Positions 10,939-23,408 of a stretch of 64,000 bases of DNA are shown piece after piece. The translations under genes were made by a program, and so were the position numbers. Under the pieces are notes generated by a model. It did not search any database. It was not told the origin of the DNA and saw only the letters and a list, made by a program, of their open reading frames with translations. Within the stretch, counting starts at the first letter, position 1. The number at the start of each line of letters is the position of its first letter. The stretch spans positions 33,764,808 to 33,828,807 of the forward strand of contig CM053249.1 of assembly GCA_028583405.1 (NCBI GenBank), written 5' to 3'. Origin of the DNA: Pogonophryne albipinna. Its lineage: Eukaryota; Chordata; Actinopteri; Perciformes; Artedidraconidae.

Positions 10939-11897
10939 CAGGGGTGCCCAACCTTTTTTGAACCGAGAGCTACTTTTAAAGTTGCCAGTCTGCCGAGATC
11001 TACCAGTCCAAATAGAGAGGCGTAGCCATTACTGACAGCCTACTACCAGGTAAATACACACTTCTACTTGTATAAAACTGACCTTCGTACGATGAATACT
11101 TCATAAAATACTGCAGATCCTTTATCTTACCTCTTTCTAATCTACACACATACAAGTATTTAACTGAAGTTACACAACAGTGTTGTTGATACAGAGTTGG
11201 AGTTTATTCACACGTCACACTACAGTGGGTAATGTTTTCAAGAAACATTGAACAGTGCTGCCACATATGACACAGGAAAAAAAGAAAAGACTCTGAACCC
11301 TTTCTTTGCCATTATATAAAATAGTGTTGCTACAAAAGTAAAAATTAGGCTTACTAATAAGACAACTAAGATCTGAAGCTACACAGGAATCTGCTGCAAC
11401 AGTGCAATAAAAAAGACAAAATTAATAGAATCAAACCCTTTTTTTGTTGCATTTTAGTAGAGTATAAAAAGAAATACCTTTAAAATAGGATGCAAGCAAC
11501 ACTAGTTTCTTAACCTGAATTGATGATAGACTATAATCAATTTAAGTTTGCATTCTTATACCATTTTGTACAATAATTATAATGAATAAGTTCAAACAAA
11601 CTAAAACTTACAGCTGATTATTAATTGTATCTAACTTGAGTTTTTATTATATCAAAAACCTGTTGAAATGCTACTGTTATTTTTACTGTCCCCCAAAAGC
11701 GCGTCGGCAGCCTCCAGGAATGCTTCTTTCACAACTTCGCCATCTTTGAAAGACTTCATGTGTTTCGCAAGAACGTGACTGACACGATAAGATGCTCTGG
11801 AGCAGCCTTGCTCTTGTTGTTGGGCCTGGTGAAAATGGACTGCTGTGAATTTAGCTGTCCTTTCAGGCCCCTCCCCTTTTGGGAGCGTAGGGCAGAA

Positions 11898-12089
11898 TTA
11901 GGAGGGAATTCCGTCACGTAGCGTTTGTGCACTGTTTTGAAATGCCGCTCCTAAATGACCCTTCTTCGGTAAAGCCACGCTCGCATTGCAGATGAGACAG
12001 ATGGACTTTGAATTGGAATAGATACAAAAATAATCATCCTCCCACTCGGAGTGAAAATTATATATTTTGGGCTTTTTTGCTTCTGCCAT
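11898..12089 (-). pseudogene. hAT transposase N-terminal finger remnant
   Basis: MAEAKKPKIYNF is followed by SEWEDDYFCIYSNSKSICLI and CNASVALPKKGHL. This is the opening of GTF2IRD2/SCAND3-type hAT transposases, in which the CxxC of a BED-like finger is followed by a histidine pair. The histidine half has already decayed here (AAFQNSAQT), and the frame ends after 63 codons. Confidence 0.65.
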
Positions 12090-12311
12090 AATTGCAGTCT
12101 TGTGTGTGTGCGGACTGTCACTCCTGTTGACAAGGACAACATCAGCGAACTAGTGCACTGCCCACTGCCCACCAGCCACGCCCCGACACATGGGGTCGCG
12201 CCGGCCAATCACAAAGCTTTGATGCGTTCAAGTGCATTATTCTGGCACAGGAAGATTATGTTATAGGACATTAACGATAAAACAGAATATTGTTGTTCTA
12301 TTTTTAGACAC

Positions 12312-13220
12312 TAGAGCAGGGGCGGCGGGTACTGTAAATATTTGTATCACTGCATCCTGGTAAAATTAAAATATAATGTATAATGTTTGTGTCTTTGACA
12401 TTAGCGCTGCTATGCAGCCACCAGTAAACTGTACCACGAAGCCAGTTCAACAGACCCTGGATATATTTGAGTTATTTTAACTAATCCTAACAAATGAGAT
12501 CTCGCTAAGCGGTCCTACGACACTGGTTATCAACTCGGTAAATCAAGCCAGGGTTTCTCTCTCCAGCTGAGAGCGCGTTCAAGGGTTGGGACCAGAGTGG
12601 GACTAGCAACATTTGAACAATCACAAACATGGCCAAGTGTACTGACAGCGCAGCGTCATACTTCATTAATGAAAATGAAACTATAATATTAGACAAATAT
12701 GAAGAAGTACAACTTTAAACATCCATGACTTAAACACTTTATCCAGGATAAAAGCAACATATAGTTGCACCTGCAAGGTGAATACAGAACAGCTGGTTAA
12801 AAAATAAATAAACTACAGAGTGTTTGAATCCGTAGGCCTACATTAACAGGTTTATGATATCACTCCCTCATCTAAGACACGAGTGGATCTGACTTTAATT
12901 ACATTTGAGTTGAGTGTTTCGTCAACTTAATGTGTTGTTTGAAATAATACTTCTGCATACAGTATGTGACACTGTAAGTGTTGCACGGTCAGATACGGCT
13001 CAAGAAGCTGACTCAGATAAGGAAATATATGATATATTATGATATTATATGATCGATGATCTGATTGATGATGTGATATGAATGATAAGTGCGACACGTC
13101 CGCGTCTTCTCTGCATACGGCAGTTGTTCTGTATTTCCTTTATCCTGTAATATGACTTGATAGATTTAAACTCCGCACACTGAGCTCTGATTGGTCAGCA
13201 GGCGGTGCTTTCACTGAGAG
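12312..13220. repeat. hAT-like MITE, copy 1 (inverse copy at 55018-55834)
   Basis: It begins with CAGGGGCGGCGGGTACTG and shares almost its whole length with the reverse complement of 55018-55834, including the words cacactgagctctgattggt and cagaccctggatatatttga. It lies inside the larger hAT element of intron 4. Its right end was not paired with a target duplication. Confidence 0.65.
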
Positions 13221-13595
13221 TTGCCAAATGTTTTCATTGCATTTACAGACCCTTGTAACTCTCTGATACCACCCAATGAATGCACTGACTTGCTTGTAGA
13301 ACCACGCTACACAAAGCAGATAGCAACAACACCTATACAAACTTAAGCATAGACATTTAAAAAAAGGGGCTACTGTATCGACATTTTAAAATTATATTTA
13401 AAGAAAAGGCCCTGACAAAACAGCCGGGCTCTATTTCACTATTAACTATAGAAAAAAAGACAGCAGCAGCTTATATCAAATCTTTGCTGAGCTATAATCA
13501 TAAATAAATAACAGTGAAAATAAATATATTGCAATGCTCAGTACAGCAGCATCCAACAGTCTCTAATCCTTGAATATTACATGTCACTGCATGCA

Positions 13596-13643
13596 TGCAC
13601 GGAGCAGCGCACGGAGCAGCGCGCGGAGCAGCGCGCGGAGATC
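13596..13643. repeat. 12-bp GC-rich minisatellite, four units
   Basis: Four tandem units of gcacggagcagc / gcgcggagcagc lie near the right end of the hAT element. They make the small Arg/Ala/Cys-repeat ORFs in this region. Confidence 0.8.
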
Positions 13644-13883
13644 ATCATACCATTCTGTCTTGTATTACTTAACAACAAAAAAACAAAACCCGGCTCGTTC
13701 GCGGGCGTGAGCCGGCTCGTTCGCGACCGACACATTACTAGACACATCTCGCGATCGACTGGGAATCTCCCCGCGATCGGCTGGTTGGGCACCCCTGGAT
13801 TACATTGAGACACTGAGTGACATCATGACGTAACACCCTGTTGACTGTGTGTCTCTGTGTGTCTCTGTGTCTCATCTGGACAG

Positions 13884-13966
13884 AGTGACAGTGACAGCAG
13901 CCTGTAACATGGACTTCAGCCGCTTCCCTCTGGACTCTCAGACCTGCTCCCTGGAGCTGGAGAGCT
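13884..13966 (+). CDS. gabrr2: gabrr2 exon 5: signature Cys-loop
   Basis: This exon is exactly 83 bp, the size conserved in GABA-A receptor genes. It follows the acceptor ctggacag and ends at gagagct|gtgagt, a near-perfect donor. Its first base completes the Arg codon of exon 4. It encodes [19 protein letters not shown] and then TCSLELES. The two cysteines (codons 13903-13905 and 13945-13947) are separated by 13 residues, which defines the Cys-loop that couples agonist binding to channel opening. The last base is the t of a split Tyr codon that opens the loop B YAY motif. The exon lies only 86 bp downstream of the end of a hAT element. Confidence 0.96.
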
Positions 13967-14087
13967 GTGAGTACCTCTCTGCTTCTCAAATCATAAAGGC
14001 TTCTTCCTGTGAGGGACCCGACCAAAACAAGAGGTGACATGGTTTTTCAGGGGGGGGGGGGGCAAATCACTGCCATATCACTAGACC

Positions 14088-14260
14088 GTGGTGGAAAGTA
14101 ACTAAGTACATTTGCTCAAGTACTGTACTTAATTTGAAGTACTTGTAATTTACCTGAGTATTTTCATTTTTTATTACTTTATACTTCTACTCTACATTTT
14201 GGAGCAAATTTCGTACTTTTCACTCCAATACATGTAGTTTATTTATTATTTATTTACTAG
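14088..14260. repeat. hAT terminal fragment (GTGGTGGAAAGTAACTAAG end)
   Basis: It starts with gtggtggaaagtaactaag and continues with tactcaagtactgtactt-like subterminal repeats, a terminus very common in fish genomes. No matching right end was found. A related end, in other orientation, occurs near 26060-26150 (actccactacatttatttga). The rest of 14260-15218 shows no recognisable feature. Confidence 0.55.
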
Positions 14261-15218
14261 TTACTTTATCAATTATTATTTGTACACAAAATACTTATAT
14301 GTATATTTGCTATAGATTTAACCATCCAACATTATATTCAAGTAAGTAATACCATACAGTATAGGTGGGTTAATAGAAAATGAAGTGGCAGCAATTTACT
14401 TTTTTATAAAAAAAGATTTCACAGTTCCAAATTCTTAAATGTGAAGATTTTCTGCTTTTGCTTCAAAATATTTAAAGTTTTTTAAAGTTTTTTTCTGCAA
14501 TGCAAAAGATAAAGTATAGGATCATGACGGGAAACATGTCAACTCATGCTTTAACATTCTGTTTAATTGATCTTGTTATATCCGTAGAAACAAGGAATAA
14601 ATAATCTGTTATTTTTGAACTTCATGTAGAGGTAGGACCGTTTGAATATTTATAGGGATTAACGCAAACTGTCAGTACAGATATTTGAAATGAGGACAGA
14701 CTGTAAACCAGAAAAAAACCCACAAAATTAGGACAGGGAACTAGCACGCTATACCCAAACACACAGACACACACACATATACATTCCTATATTACCAACA
14801 GTGGACTGTCATGCTCCTACAACACGTGTTAACTGCTTTTATTTATTAAGCAGAAATACAGTTAAAGGCAGTCTGCCACTATATAAATGGGTGAAGTAAG
14901 TCATTAATTGTAAATCAATGTAATCTGGAAAACACAAGCTTCTCTAAACTTGAACAGATGGCATACCATGCTGCAGGTTTATTAAAATGCATGGCCAATG
15001 AAAAACAAACAAACAAGTGAATCAAGTCTGCCGGCACATTGTATGCCATCAGCTATTCTGGGCATATTTAACTGATTCTTTGACTGGTCAAAAACATATG
15101 TTCATCTAGTCAATGCATGTCTTGACTCTAAAAACAGACGGACCACCTACAGATTACAATGGAGAGCTGTTCCTATGTACCTGCAGGTTAACTACTTAAA
15201 GAAGCCCTGTCCTGCTTC

Positions 15219-17170
15219 CAGTGGCGGCGCCAGGGTATGGCTGGGGTAGGCTACACCCATACCAAGAAATGGCTTAGCCCCACCATGAAAAATGATGTTA
15301 AAGTAAGCTAAATAAAGTCTGCCAACTCGCGCGGAGTAAATTGCACAGACAGCAGTTAGTAAGATTGATTTGGATCTGGAAATGCCGAAGACTAGAAACG
15401 GTTTTGAAAACTTTTGTTACCTAGTGATCGTCTTCTCAATAAAATATCTTTGCTAATGTCTTCTGGCCAATCAGAATCACGATAACGGCGTGGTGATGGA
15501 GAATAATTTTGCAGTAGAACTTCTATTTATAGATCCATGGATACAACATTACATGTTGATAGAAATCAACACGTAATGAAATAAGACCCCACGGTTTGAT
15601 GATTGATAGGTGTGTGGGCTGTCTTTCATTTTGACACAGAACAATGGGGGCTATCCACCCTTATCCACAATGTAAAGTAATTCACACAGCCTCTTCCCTC
15701 TTCTCTCTGTGAGGAGAATCCGTGTATCTACTGACCATTTGTTTTTCTTTATTACACAAGTAAACGGAAGAGCGTCTGAGAGGCCTTTTTGCTTTTTACC
15801 TTACTAAATGGTCAAATGGTCATTGGAGCGAGGAGTGGGGCGAAACTCACGGAAGTGATTTCAAAACAAAAGCACTCGTTTGCTTGGAACTGTGATAATA
15901 TTATAAACAAGGTGAATTTAGCGATTACCACGAAAACAGCCAAGACACATTTTGAGCCCTCTGTGAGTATTGAACTAGGAGCAGAGAAATAATCCTATTT
16001 AAAAGACAGCAGCCCCATAAGAGGCCAACAAGAGTCACATGGGTGTGTCACTTTGCTGAAGGATAGTTGTGACCAGCTATCCAGGCCAGACTCTAAAGAC
16101 TTTCCAAGGGGTAAAAATGCTGCTGCTGGAGTACTGACTGGAAGTATTGCTGATATCATGCCATCCTCTTAAAATACTCCGTCCAACAATATCAGTCTCA
16201 TGAAGAAAGGTGTTTTAACGCTTATTTAAAATAGCAAAGAAACATGCATTCTTGTACTCAGGAGGGGACATTGACAGAGGATTACTCAAAAAGTACACAG
16301 TAAAAGTACTTCATAGTACTTGTGGGAGTGGTTTCACTAGTACAGAGTCCAACAGTGTCAATCTCAAGAATAACTAATGGCAGAAAAAGTAATAACAAAC
16401 TCGAGAGACGGCTGAGTTGACCGCAGTGCAGAATCGCTGCATAGTTTAAATCTCCTAACAATGTTGTCAATTTTTGACAAAGGCTTATTATATTTACAGC
16501 CCTTAGTAACATTCATTTTCTGGGTTCAATATGTGTCTGTGCCGTTTTCGTTGTGATCGCTAAATTCACCTAGTTTCCCCTTGTTTATAATATTATCACC
16601 GTTCCAAGCACACGAGTGCTTTGGTTTTGAAATCACTTCCGTGAGTTTCGCCCCGCCCCTCGCTCCAATGACCATTAGACCAGTTAGTAAGGTAAAAAGC
16701 AAAAAGGCCTCTCAGACGCTCTTCCGTTTACTTGTTTAATAAAGAAAAACAAATGGTCAGTTGATACACGGATTGAGGAGCAGCAGGTTCAGCTTTCAGA
16801 ACAAAGTAACAAAAACTAAAATGGCATTCATTTTTTTTCAATATGTCATGTAGTAATAGATGTATTTGTTTTCTTATATCTGTATATCATCTGCCTTGCA
16901 TGGCACAAACAATGTTGAGGATGTGGGTTTAAAAAGTGGGTCCTGAGGCTTGACCAGTTGAGAACCACTGGTTTAACTCACACCTGTTGCTCTCGATGTA
17001 ATTTTGCTGAAAAAAGGAGACGGGGAAATAATCTAAACCTCACGCGTGGCGTTTCACTGTCAAGGGGAGCGTGTATGTAATTACATTGCAAATACTGACT
17101 TGAGCCCCACCACTGTATGGGTTAGCCCTACCATAGATTACCCAACACAAATACTCTGGAGCCGCCACTG
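15219..17170. mobile_element. hAT-type non-autonomous element with large internal inverted repeat, intron 5
   Basis: An exact 8-bp duplication CCTGCTTC (15211-15218, 17171-17178) flanks 1952 bp with inverted ends CAGTGGCGGC. About 218-bp inner arms (15728-15945 and 16545-16765) are inverted copies of each other, with shared words such as aagtaaacggaagagcgtct and its inverse. No transposase frame is present. Confidence 0.9.
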
Positions 17171-17516
17171 CCTGCTTCCCTGTAAAGTGTTATATAGGTT
17201 TTTGTGCATGTAAATGGTCTGCAAACAAGGATAACATCCCTGTGTTCCCTCACGTGTGGGAGTTTCTCTCCAAAAGGACATTCAGATATCAAAATGGTTA
17301 TAAAGTCTCATGTTTAAATATATTGATATGTTTAAATGAAATAGAAGGGAATGAGCTCATAAATGACATAGCAGTTGGAACTGACAAATAGTTTACTTCT
17401 GAAAGGCTGTTTCATAAAAATGGACAACAATTTGTTATGAGCCATTTATTAGGAGCTTTGTTGGAGATGCGTTATTGCGTCTAAGAATAAATCTGATTGG
17501 TTGCTGTGGTGTCCAG

Positions 17517-17657
17517 ACGCCTACACAGATGAAGACCTGATGCTGTACTGGAAGAGCGGGGACGAGTCTCTGAGCACCGACGACAAGATCTCTCTGTCTC
17601 AGTTCCTCATCCAGAAGTTCCACACCACGTCTCGCCTGGCCTTCTACAGCAGCACGG
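17517..17657 (+). CDS. gabrr2: gabrr2 exon 6: loops B, F and C of the GABA site
   Basis: The 141-bp exon follows the acceptor ggtgtccag. It encodes YAYTDEDLMLYWKSGDESLS (loop B aromatic pair), DDKISLSQFLIQKF, and HTTSRLAFYSST (loop C tyrosine) before a split Gly codon. Both ends are in frame with their neighbours. The donor is acgg|gtacacac: its GT is the first dinucleotide of a roughly 100-bp CA microsatellite, so positions +3 to +6 are ACAC and do not match the usual RAGT. It is otherwise the only plausible exit, because the open frame then runs into a His-Thr repeat that no receptor contains. The codon split (g|gc) fits the next exon exactly. Confidence 0.95.
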
Positions 17658-17763
<106 letters not shown>

Positions 17764-18111
17764 TTCCAGTCTCTCTTAAACATTTTCTATTTTCTTGATT
17801 TTCATAGTTTTACCTCTTTTTTTATAATCTCATTATGACTTTGCAATATTTTCTGGTTGCAAACATGTCAATAAAGCATATTTAATTGAATTGGCTTGTA
17901 AATCTTAACTTTCTTGGAACTCTTTTTGGTCTCCACCGTCTTCTGAAAGAACATATCTTATTTTTAGCTTACACGCACACAAACACAAAGACATAAAAAG
18001 CTCAGACATGAAGTTATGTCTTCATTTGTGAATGATTCTTGTTAGACGTTGTTCTTGCGTGCAATATCAGGATATTATACTAATTATTGTGTCCCAAATA
18101 ACCATGTCAGA

Positions 18112-18350
18112 ATCAGAATACCTTTATTCTTCCAACAGAGGGGAAATTTACATTCCAGCAAAAGTATAGAAGCAAAAGAGACAAATATTAATTAAGAGGC
18201 ATGCATAAAATATATAAAAAAGAAATTACACAATTAAAAAAGAGTACACATCAAGGTGGTAACAATAAGTAACAGTATTTTAAAAAATAACATAAAATAA
18301 GTGAACAAATAAAGGTCTACAGTCAACAAACATAAATATTGCGGATATTT
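18112..18350 (-). repeat. LINE 3' end (Rex1/L2-like), minus strand
   Basis: Read on the minus strand it ends with cccctctgttggaagaataa and ggtattctgattctga, the same tail as the LINE fragment at 7387-8185. Only the 3' UTR is kept. Bases 17761-18111 before it, and 18351-19189 after it, show no clear feature apart from a weak repeat (tgttacgactggggc, 18373). Confidence 0.6.
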
Positions 18351-19189
18351 TGACACCATGGTCGTCCCTCTATGTTACGACTGGGGCATGCACGACTCCA
18401 GACAAAAGATGATTAAAAAATGAATTTACTTAAGGTGATAAGCAAGGCAATACAAACACTCATGTAAAGCAAGGACTCCAAAAAATTACTTTACAAAAAA
18501 CTAACTTAAATTCACTGTAGCTCAGATAACAACTGGCTGACAAGTATCATAAGGGTTGAAACGATCTGGCACTTGGCACAGAGAAAACACAGAATAAATA
18601 CAAACACAAGGGGCTCTACAGGTGCAAACAATAAGGGCGGGGAGGTAATCAGGTCAGTTAACACACATGGGTCGGAGTCGAACTACCTGAAATGAGAGAG
18701 GAGATTATCAAAGTAAAACAGGATATGACAGACAACAAAAAAGGTTTGCAGACGCGGACTTGACGATATGAACTAAACAGAGAAATAATACGAACAAATC
18801 TGACGAGACACAACACTCTAGCTCCAAACTCAGGACAAATGATACATCTGAGATCTGAGGAGGATATTTACCAAGAATATTTGGGGAAAATAGAAACATT
18901 GAGTATGAGTCAAGAGAGAAGCCCTTTAGCAGCCATAGTAATGATACTTTGAGCAAAGTAAGAAATGAGGCAACGTTGATAGAGACAAAGTGTTGGGGGA
19001 TATATGAGTCAACAGAAGCAGTCATTGAAAACCATCTCACAATACTCTACTCTAGTCTTTTTTTTTTTTACTGTTGACATAATTAATATTACAAAGTAGA
19101 TACAAGTGCATTGATTTAACAGCGGTTCAGTTACTAAGCAGAAATCATTGTATTTTAGATTATGTTACCAGGGATTTCAAATAATTTAA

Positions 19190-20463
19190 CCTGTTAAGCC
19201 CGAGCCTGTTTTTCAGGTCTCAGGCTCGAAAATGACATTCCCAGAACAAATGACCATATCTTCCCTTCTAAAAGGGTTAAATTAATAATCTTTTTTCTCA
19301 AAGCAAGGTTACACCTGTGAGTTGGATGTAGAAGTGTCAGAATCAATATAGATGTTTTTATTTTAAAGTAAATTCAGATTGAACACAGTAAAAAAATGTA
19401 AATTATTGTGTCCGTCCAAAAAAAAAAAAATTACTTATAGTGAAAACCATCCTTGAATGATGGGATGGTAGACTAAAAGCTTTAGGAATCCAAACTACAA
19501 CATATAATAAGTACCCTGGATCAAGATTGATGCAAAACAAGTTACATTTGACCTTTTTAGAAAGATTTAGCAAAAGAAACCCACTTCTGGGGTCATTTGG
19601 GTGGATTTGACCTATCTCTGGCCCCCCTTGCTCGATTTTGCTGATTGACATCTCTTTCTAACCGTCAGAGCCAATGGAATCGAGGAGGACTCCCACATAC
19701 TCCTTATTTGGTAATGTGTGTGTGTGAGACTGACGCATAGCCAAAACCGGAAGCTACGATAACTCTGGTGGCTACCATTAGCAGCTAACTTTTACTCTCC
19801 GATTTTTACATAAAAATGGAATTATGGATTATAAATTAAAAAGATTATTCCACAGAAACATTATCAACCTATGGATTAACCGATTCAGCCGCGTTTTTTC
19901 TCGTTTTAATGCCATTGAACACGTCTTTTGATCAGATTGACAGCTACGGTGAGACGAACTCCCGTAAAAGCTCCGTAAAGGTACGTGTTGTGATGTCTGT
20001 GTTTGCTTCCCCTGTCGCGAGTTCGGATCACTCAGTGATGATACTATTTCATTTCATTTTTATTTGTCCCGCTCATGGTACGCAAAATCTGAGTCCTACT
20101 GGAGAAGAAGGTGAAAAGCGACCCATGATGATAATAATAACAATAACAACAATAACAATGGCTAAATAGTCTGTGGAACCTCAGCTTTAATCGGATATAT
20201 TGTATGTGCAGCTACGATAAGTAATAAGGGTATCTTTTATCTTGAGTTCTGTGCCAATGTCCGTTAGCATTTTTCGCTCAGGGGTCATTTAGATGCTTCT
20301 TATGAGACTTGTGTTTTGTTTTGGTAAAAATGGTTTGTATCGTCAGTTAGCTGAGATTATTCCCGTTAATCTGGTATAACACATTAATAGGTTCTTAAAT
20401 ATTAAGATCCCCTGAGACACAGTGTTGTGAAAGAAAAAAAAAAAGTACTTGGGGATTAACAGG
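19190..20463. mobile_element. piggyBac-like non-autonomous element (tentative)
   Basis: The left end CCTGTTAAGCCCGAG follows TTAA at 19186-19189. The right end read inversely is CCTGTTAATCCCCAAG, so about 12 of 16 terminal bases match. The right flank is TTGC, not TTAA, so the target duplication is imperfect. No transposase frame; the ORFs inside (19403-19651, 19909-20169) show no motif. Confidence 0.4.
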
Positions 20464-20937
20464 TTGCAAATAGAGACAGAGAGAAGAGAGAGGAACACTG
20501 AACTTTGAAGTTAGAAGGTGATTTACATCAAAATAAATATGAAAGAGGCAGAAATATCAATGACAGACAGGAAAACAAATCAGTAAAATATCATTTAAAT
20601 AAGAAATGGTAATCAAGTCTTGAAAGTTGTTTTCAACTTAAATTAGACGATCCAATTTCCAATATCACATCATAACTAAAAACATAGTATTTTATATGGA
20701 AATGAGGACAGCCAATGGAAGGATAGCAACTGTCCTTACAGCTTTTCGAATCATCTTCAAACACAGAGCAGCTCCCCTGCTGAGGTGGGACGAGATGATT
20801 GACAGCAGCAGTGAAGACAAATAATTAAGGGTTCATTTCACACCACTTTCAAATTATACAATCTTCAAAGTATGACCATGATTTCTCCATGTGCATGAAC
20901 CCATTCACACAGAAATCTATGTGTTTTGGTGCTGTTA

Positions 20938-21200
20938 CATTCATTTAATGTCATCAGAATCACAATCGGTTTTATTACCAAGTAGGTTTACACATATGAA
21001 TTTGCCTTGGTGTAAATGGTGCATACAAAGACACAGAAAGAAGAATACATGGCAAGAAAAGTACTATTATATAAGCTATTTAAAAAATACATATTTAAGA
21101 CCATTGTAAAAAATGTATTTTATTTATTTTTTACAGAAAATCTAATAATGTGAGAAACTGAGTAGAGTACAATAGAATAAAATAAGACACATACTATATT
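20938..21200 (-). repeat. LINE 3' end fragment, minus strand
   Basis: The word tcagaatcacaatcggtttt followed by attaccaagtaggtttacac is the inverse of a fish L2/Rex-type LINE tail. Flanking bases 20464-20937 and 21201-21900 are AT-rich and show nothing I can name. Confidence 0.5.
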
Positions 21201-21913
21201 CAAAGTCAAGAGCTGTACAGATTTAAAAAGAGGTAGTGTGGAGCAATAGCAATTACATTATTCTCAAGGTAACAAAAAGGATACTCAATTCAACGAGGTC
21301 CAGTTAGAGAAAATGTCCCCATGCAAAGGTCCGGAACATCAAAATGTCTAACTTGCTTCATGAATTAGTGTGATATGTATTGAAGTGACCTGTAGCTTTA
21401 TCAACGTCTGCATGTAATCAACAACTGACTGCCAATCAAATAAAGAAAGCACAATTCAAAAACAACAATATGTATTGTCAATGAATTAACATTGAACTAC
21501 AGATATACAGTAAATACTGTGGATATGTGTAATGTTCCTCTCGGACTGCATTTAAAAATAAAATAGAGAAAATAAATAAAATAGCTTTTGAAAATATGTG
21601 CATCTTAAAAGTGCTTAATTTTAGAAAAATAAAATAAAGTGTAGCAGCAGCTTGAGTTTCCCTTTTTCTTTGTTAACCGTTTCACATCATGACTTAACAG
21701 TTTCAGACGATTATTGAACAATATCAGTCTTTACACATCATAACAATTGAACAGTTTTAAAGTTTCTCTTCTCCCTCTTATATTGCAGTCCCTCACTCAC
21801 TTTGTTCTGTTCAGTGTGAGAATTGAGCTTGAGCTTGTCCTGCCAGGAGTTTGTAAATCTGGGCTGAAATGGTGTCAGGGCCTTTCTCATACACACATGC
21901 AGGTGCTCATTGG

Positions 21914-22219
21914 TTAGCCTTGGTTAGCCTGCCCTGGAACCATATTTAGTATTTTGATCCTGGTGGACTGATCATATTGGGCTCTGAGACTGCTTATTTT
22001 TTGTGACCTCAGTTCTGACTTGAGAGGGAATGTTTGGTCAAACACTTTGTGTTTTGTCTCATAGTGGCGTTTTGGCACTTTTAATGAGCACCACGGTCTC
22101 TGAACAAATGAGACACACTGGCTCTGTGCTCCCAGTGGGCAGGATGAACATGAGTGAGTCCAGTCAGGGTTAAAAGCTCTGTTCTCACTGTCCACTTTCC
22201 TCTTCTTGGAGAGCGCCAT
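21914..22219 (-). pseudogene. hAT transposase N-terminal remnant (GTF2IRD2/SCAND3-like)
   Basis: It begins MALSKKRKVDSENRAFNPDW and ends with RHYETKHKVFDQTFPLKSEL and RSQKISSLRAQYDQSTR, the typical N-terminus of this transposase group. The CxxC half is decayed and the catalytic part is absent. Element ends were not located. Confidence 0.7.
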
Positions 22220-22257
22220 GTGTAATTATTTGTCTCTCCTGTCACGCCTGTTCACTC

Positions 22258-22415
22258 TCCTCTCCGCTTCTCTCTCCCGCGCTCTCGTCTCTTCTTCTGT
22301 GCTTCTCTCCCTGTATCGCTAACTCTTCTCTTCACACTTTACTCTCCGCTTCTATCTGCCGCTCTCTCATCTCTTCTTCTGTGTTTCTCTCCCTGTATCG
22401 CTCACTCTTCTCTTC
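22258..22415. repeat. Pyrimidine-rich tandem duplication (two ~80-bp units)
   Basis: Two adjacent units contain tctcttcttctgtg and ctctccctgtatcgct and differ at a few positions. Low-complexity CT-rich sequence, not coding. Confidence 0.7.
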
Positions 22416-23408
22416 CGCCCCCTGTCGGCGGCGGTTAAAATAGAATCGCCCCGTCAAAATTGAAATCCTCTATTAATGTATTGATTATATGTCCGAGTCT
22501 TCTCAATTCTTAAATTTCCTCTCCTCAACTCCTCGGCTGAAGTGGAATAGTCCATTTAGCTTAGGAACCTTCCTAACGGAGTGAAATGACCCGGAAGTCC
22601 CTCAGTGGCAGGCATGATAAGAGCCGTTCGAATTCTCTAGATGATAGGAAAGGAGGTTTCAAACTTCCTTCATAACCTCCTTTAGCTTAGGAACCACTGG
22701 ACCTCCCTCACCGAAACGAGAGGAGAAAATGCTGCCCCACAATGCATTGCAGCCGCAGCATTTGCCGTCGCACAACAGTCGGCTGTTCACGGAAACAACC
22801 GATTATGACGGAGAAATGATATCATGAAAGTTACGGTGCTTATTAAGCATTTTAAAACGTATGTGGTAAGTTGCCAAAGTGCTTTGTTCTGAACGTTCAT
22901 CAGTATTATAATCAAAAAGAGAAATATGAACGTTAGTTTTTACTGAAATGATCAAATAAAGTCAACATTTCACAGCCTTTACTGAGCTGTGTGGAGTTTG
23001 TTCAACTTTTAAAAGATGTTTGAATGGTGATATACACAGTGATAGATGTTAAGGACTAACGTTTATAATAAATACATTTGTATTTATTTTAAGATCTTTT
23101 CATAGTTAATACAATCATACGTATTGGGATCATTTGTATTAATGTGGACCGGAGGGAGAGGGTGACGAGCATAAGTTTCACTTTCCTTTTTTATTTCAAT
23201 TCCAACTTTGGTCATGAAGAATATGTTTCTCTGTTGTCCACGTTCATAAAGCATACAGCAACAGCATCAGAGCACGGTGCAGAGTCTCTAGATGAGTTTA
23301 CAGTAGTCCCTCCTTCTTATTATACATCCATGTTGTAGTCCGCTGTATAGAAAACTGTAGTTTCCATAGTTTCCCCACAGCAGCAGATGCACAAAATGAC
23401 GTCCGCTG

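Larger units (their letters stand above)
10939..13797 (-). mobile_element. Non-autonomous hAT (Charlie-like) element in intron 4
   Basis: The ends are CAGGGGTGCCCAACC on the left and its inverse on the right. The flanking 8-mers GATTAGAT (10931-10938) and GATTACAT (13798-13805) match at 7 of 8 bases. The 2859-bp body contains a BED finger remnant on the minus strand and a second repeat from 12312. The right end lies 86 bp before exon 5 of gabrr2. Confidence 0.85.
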
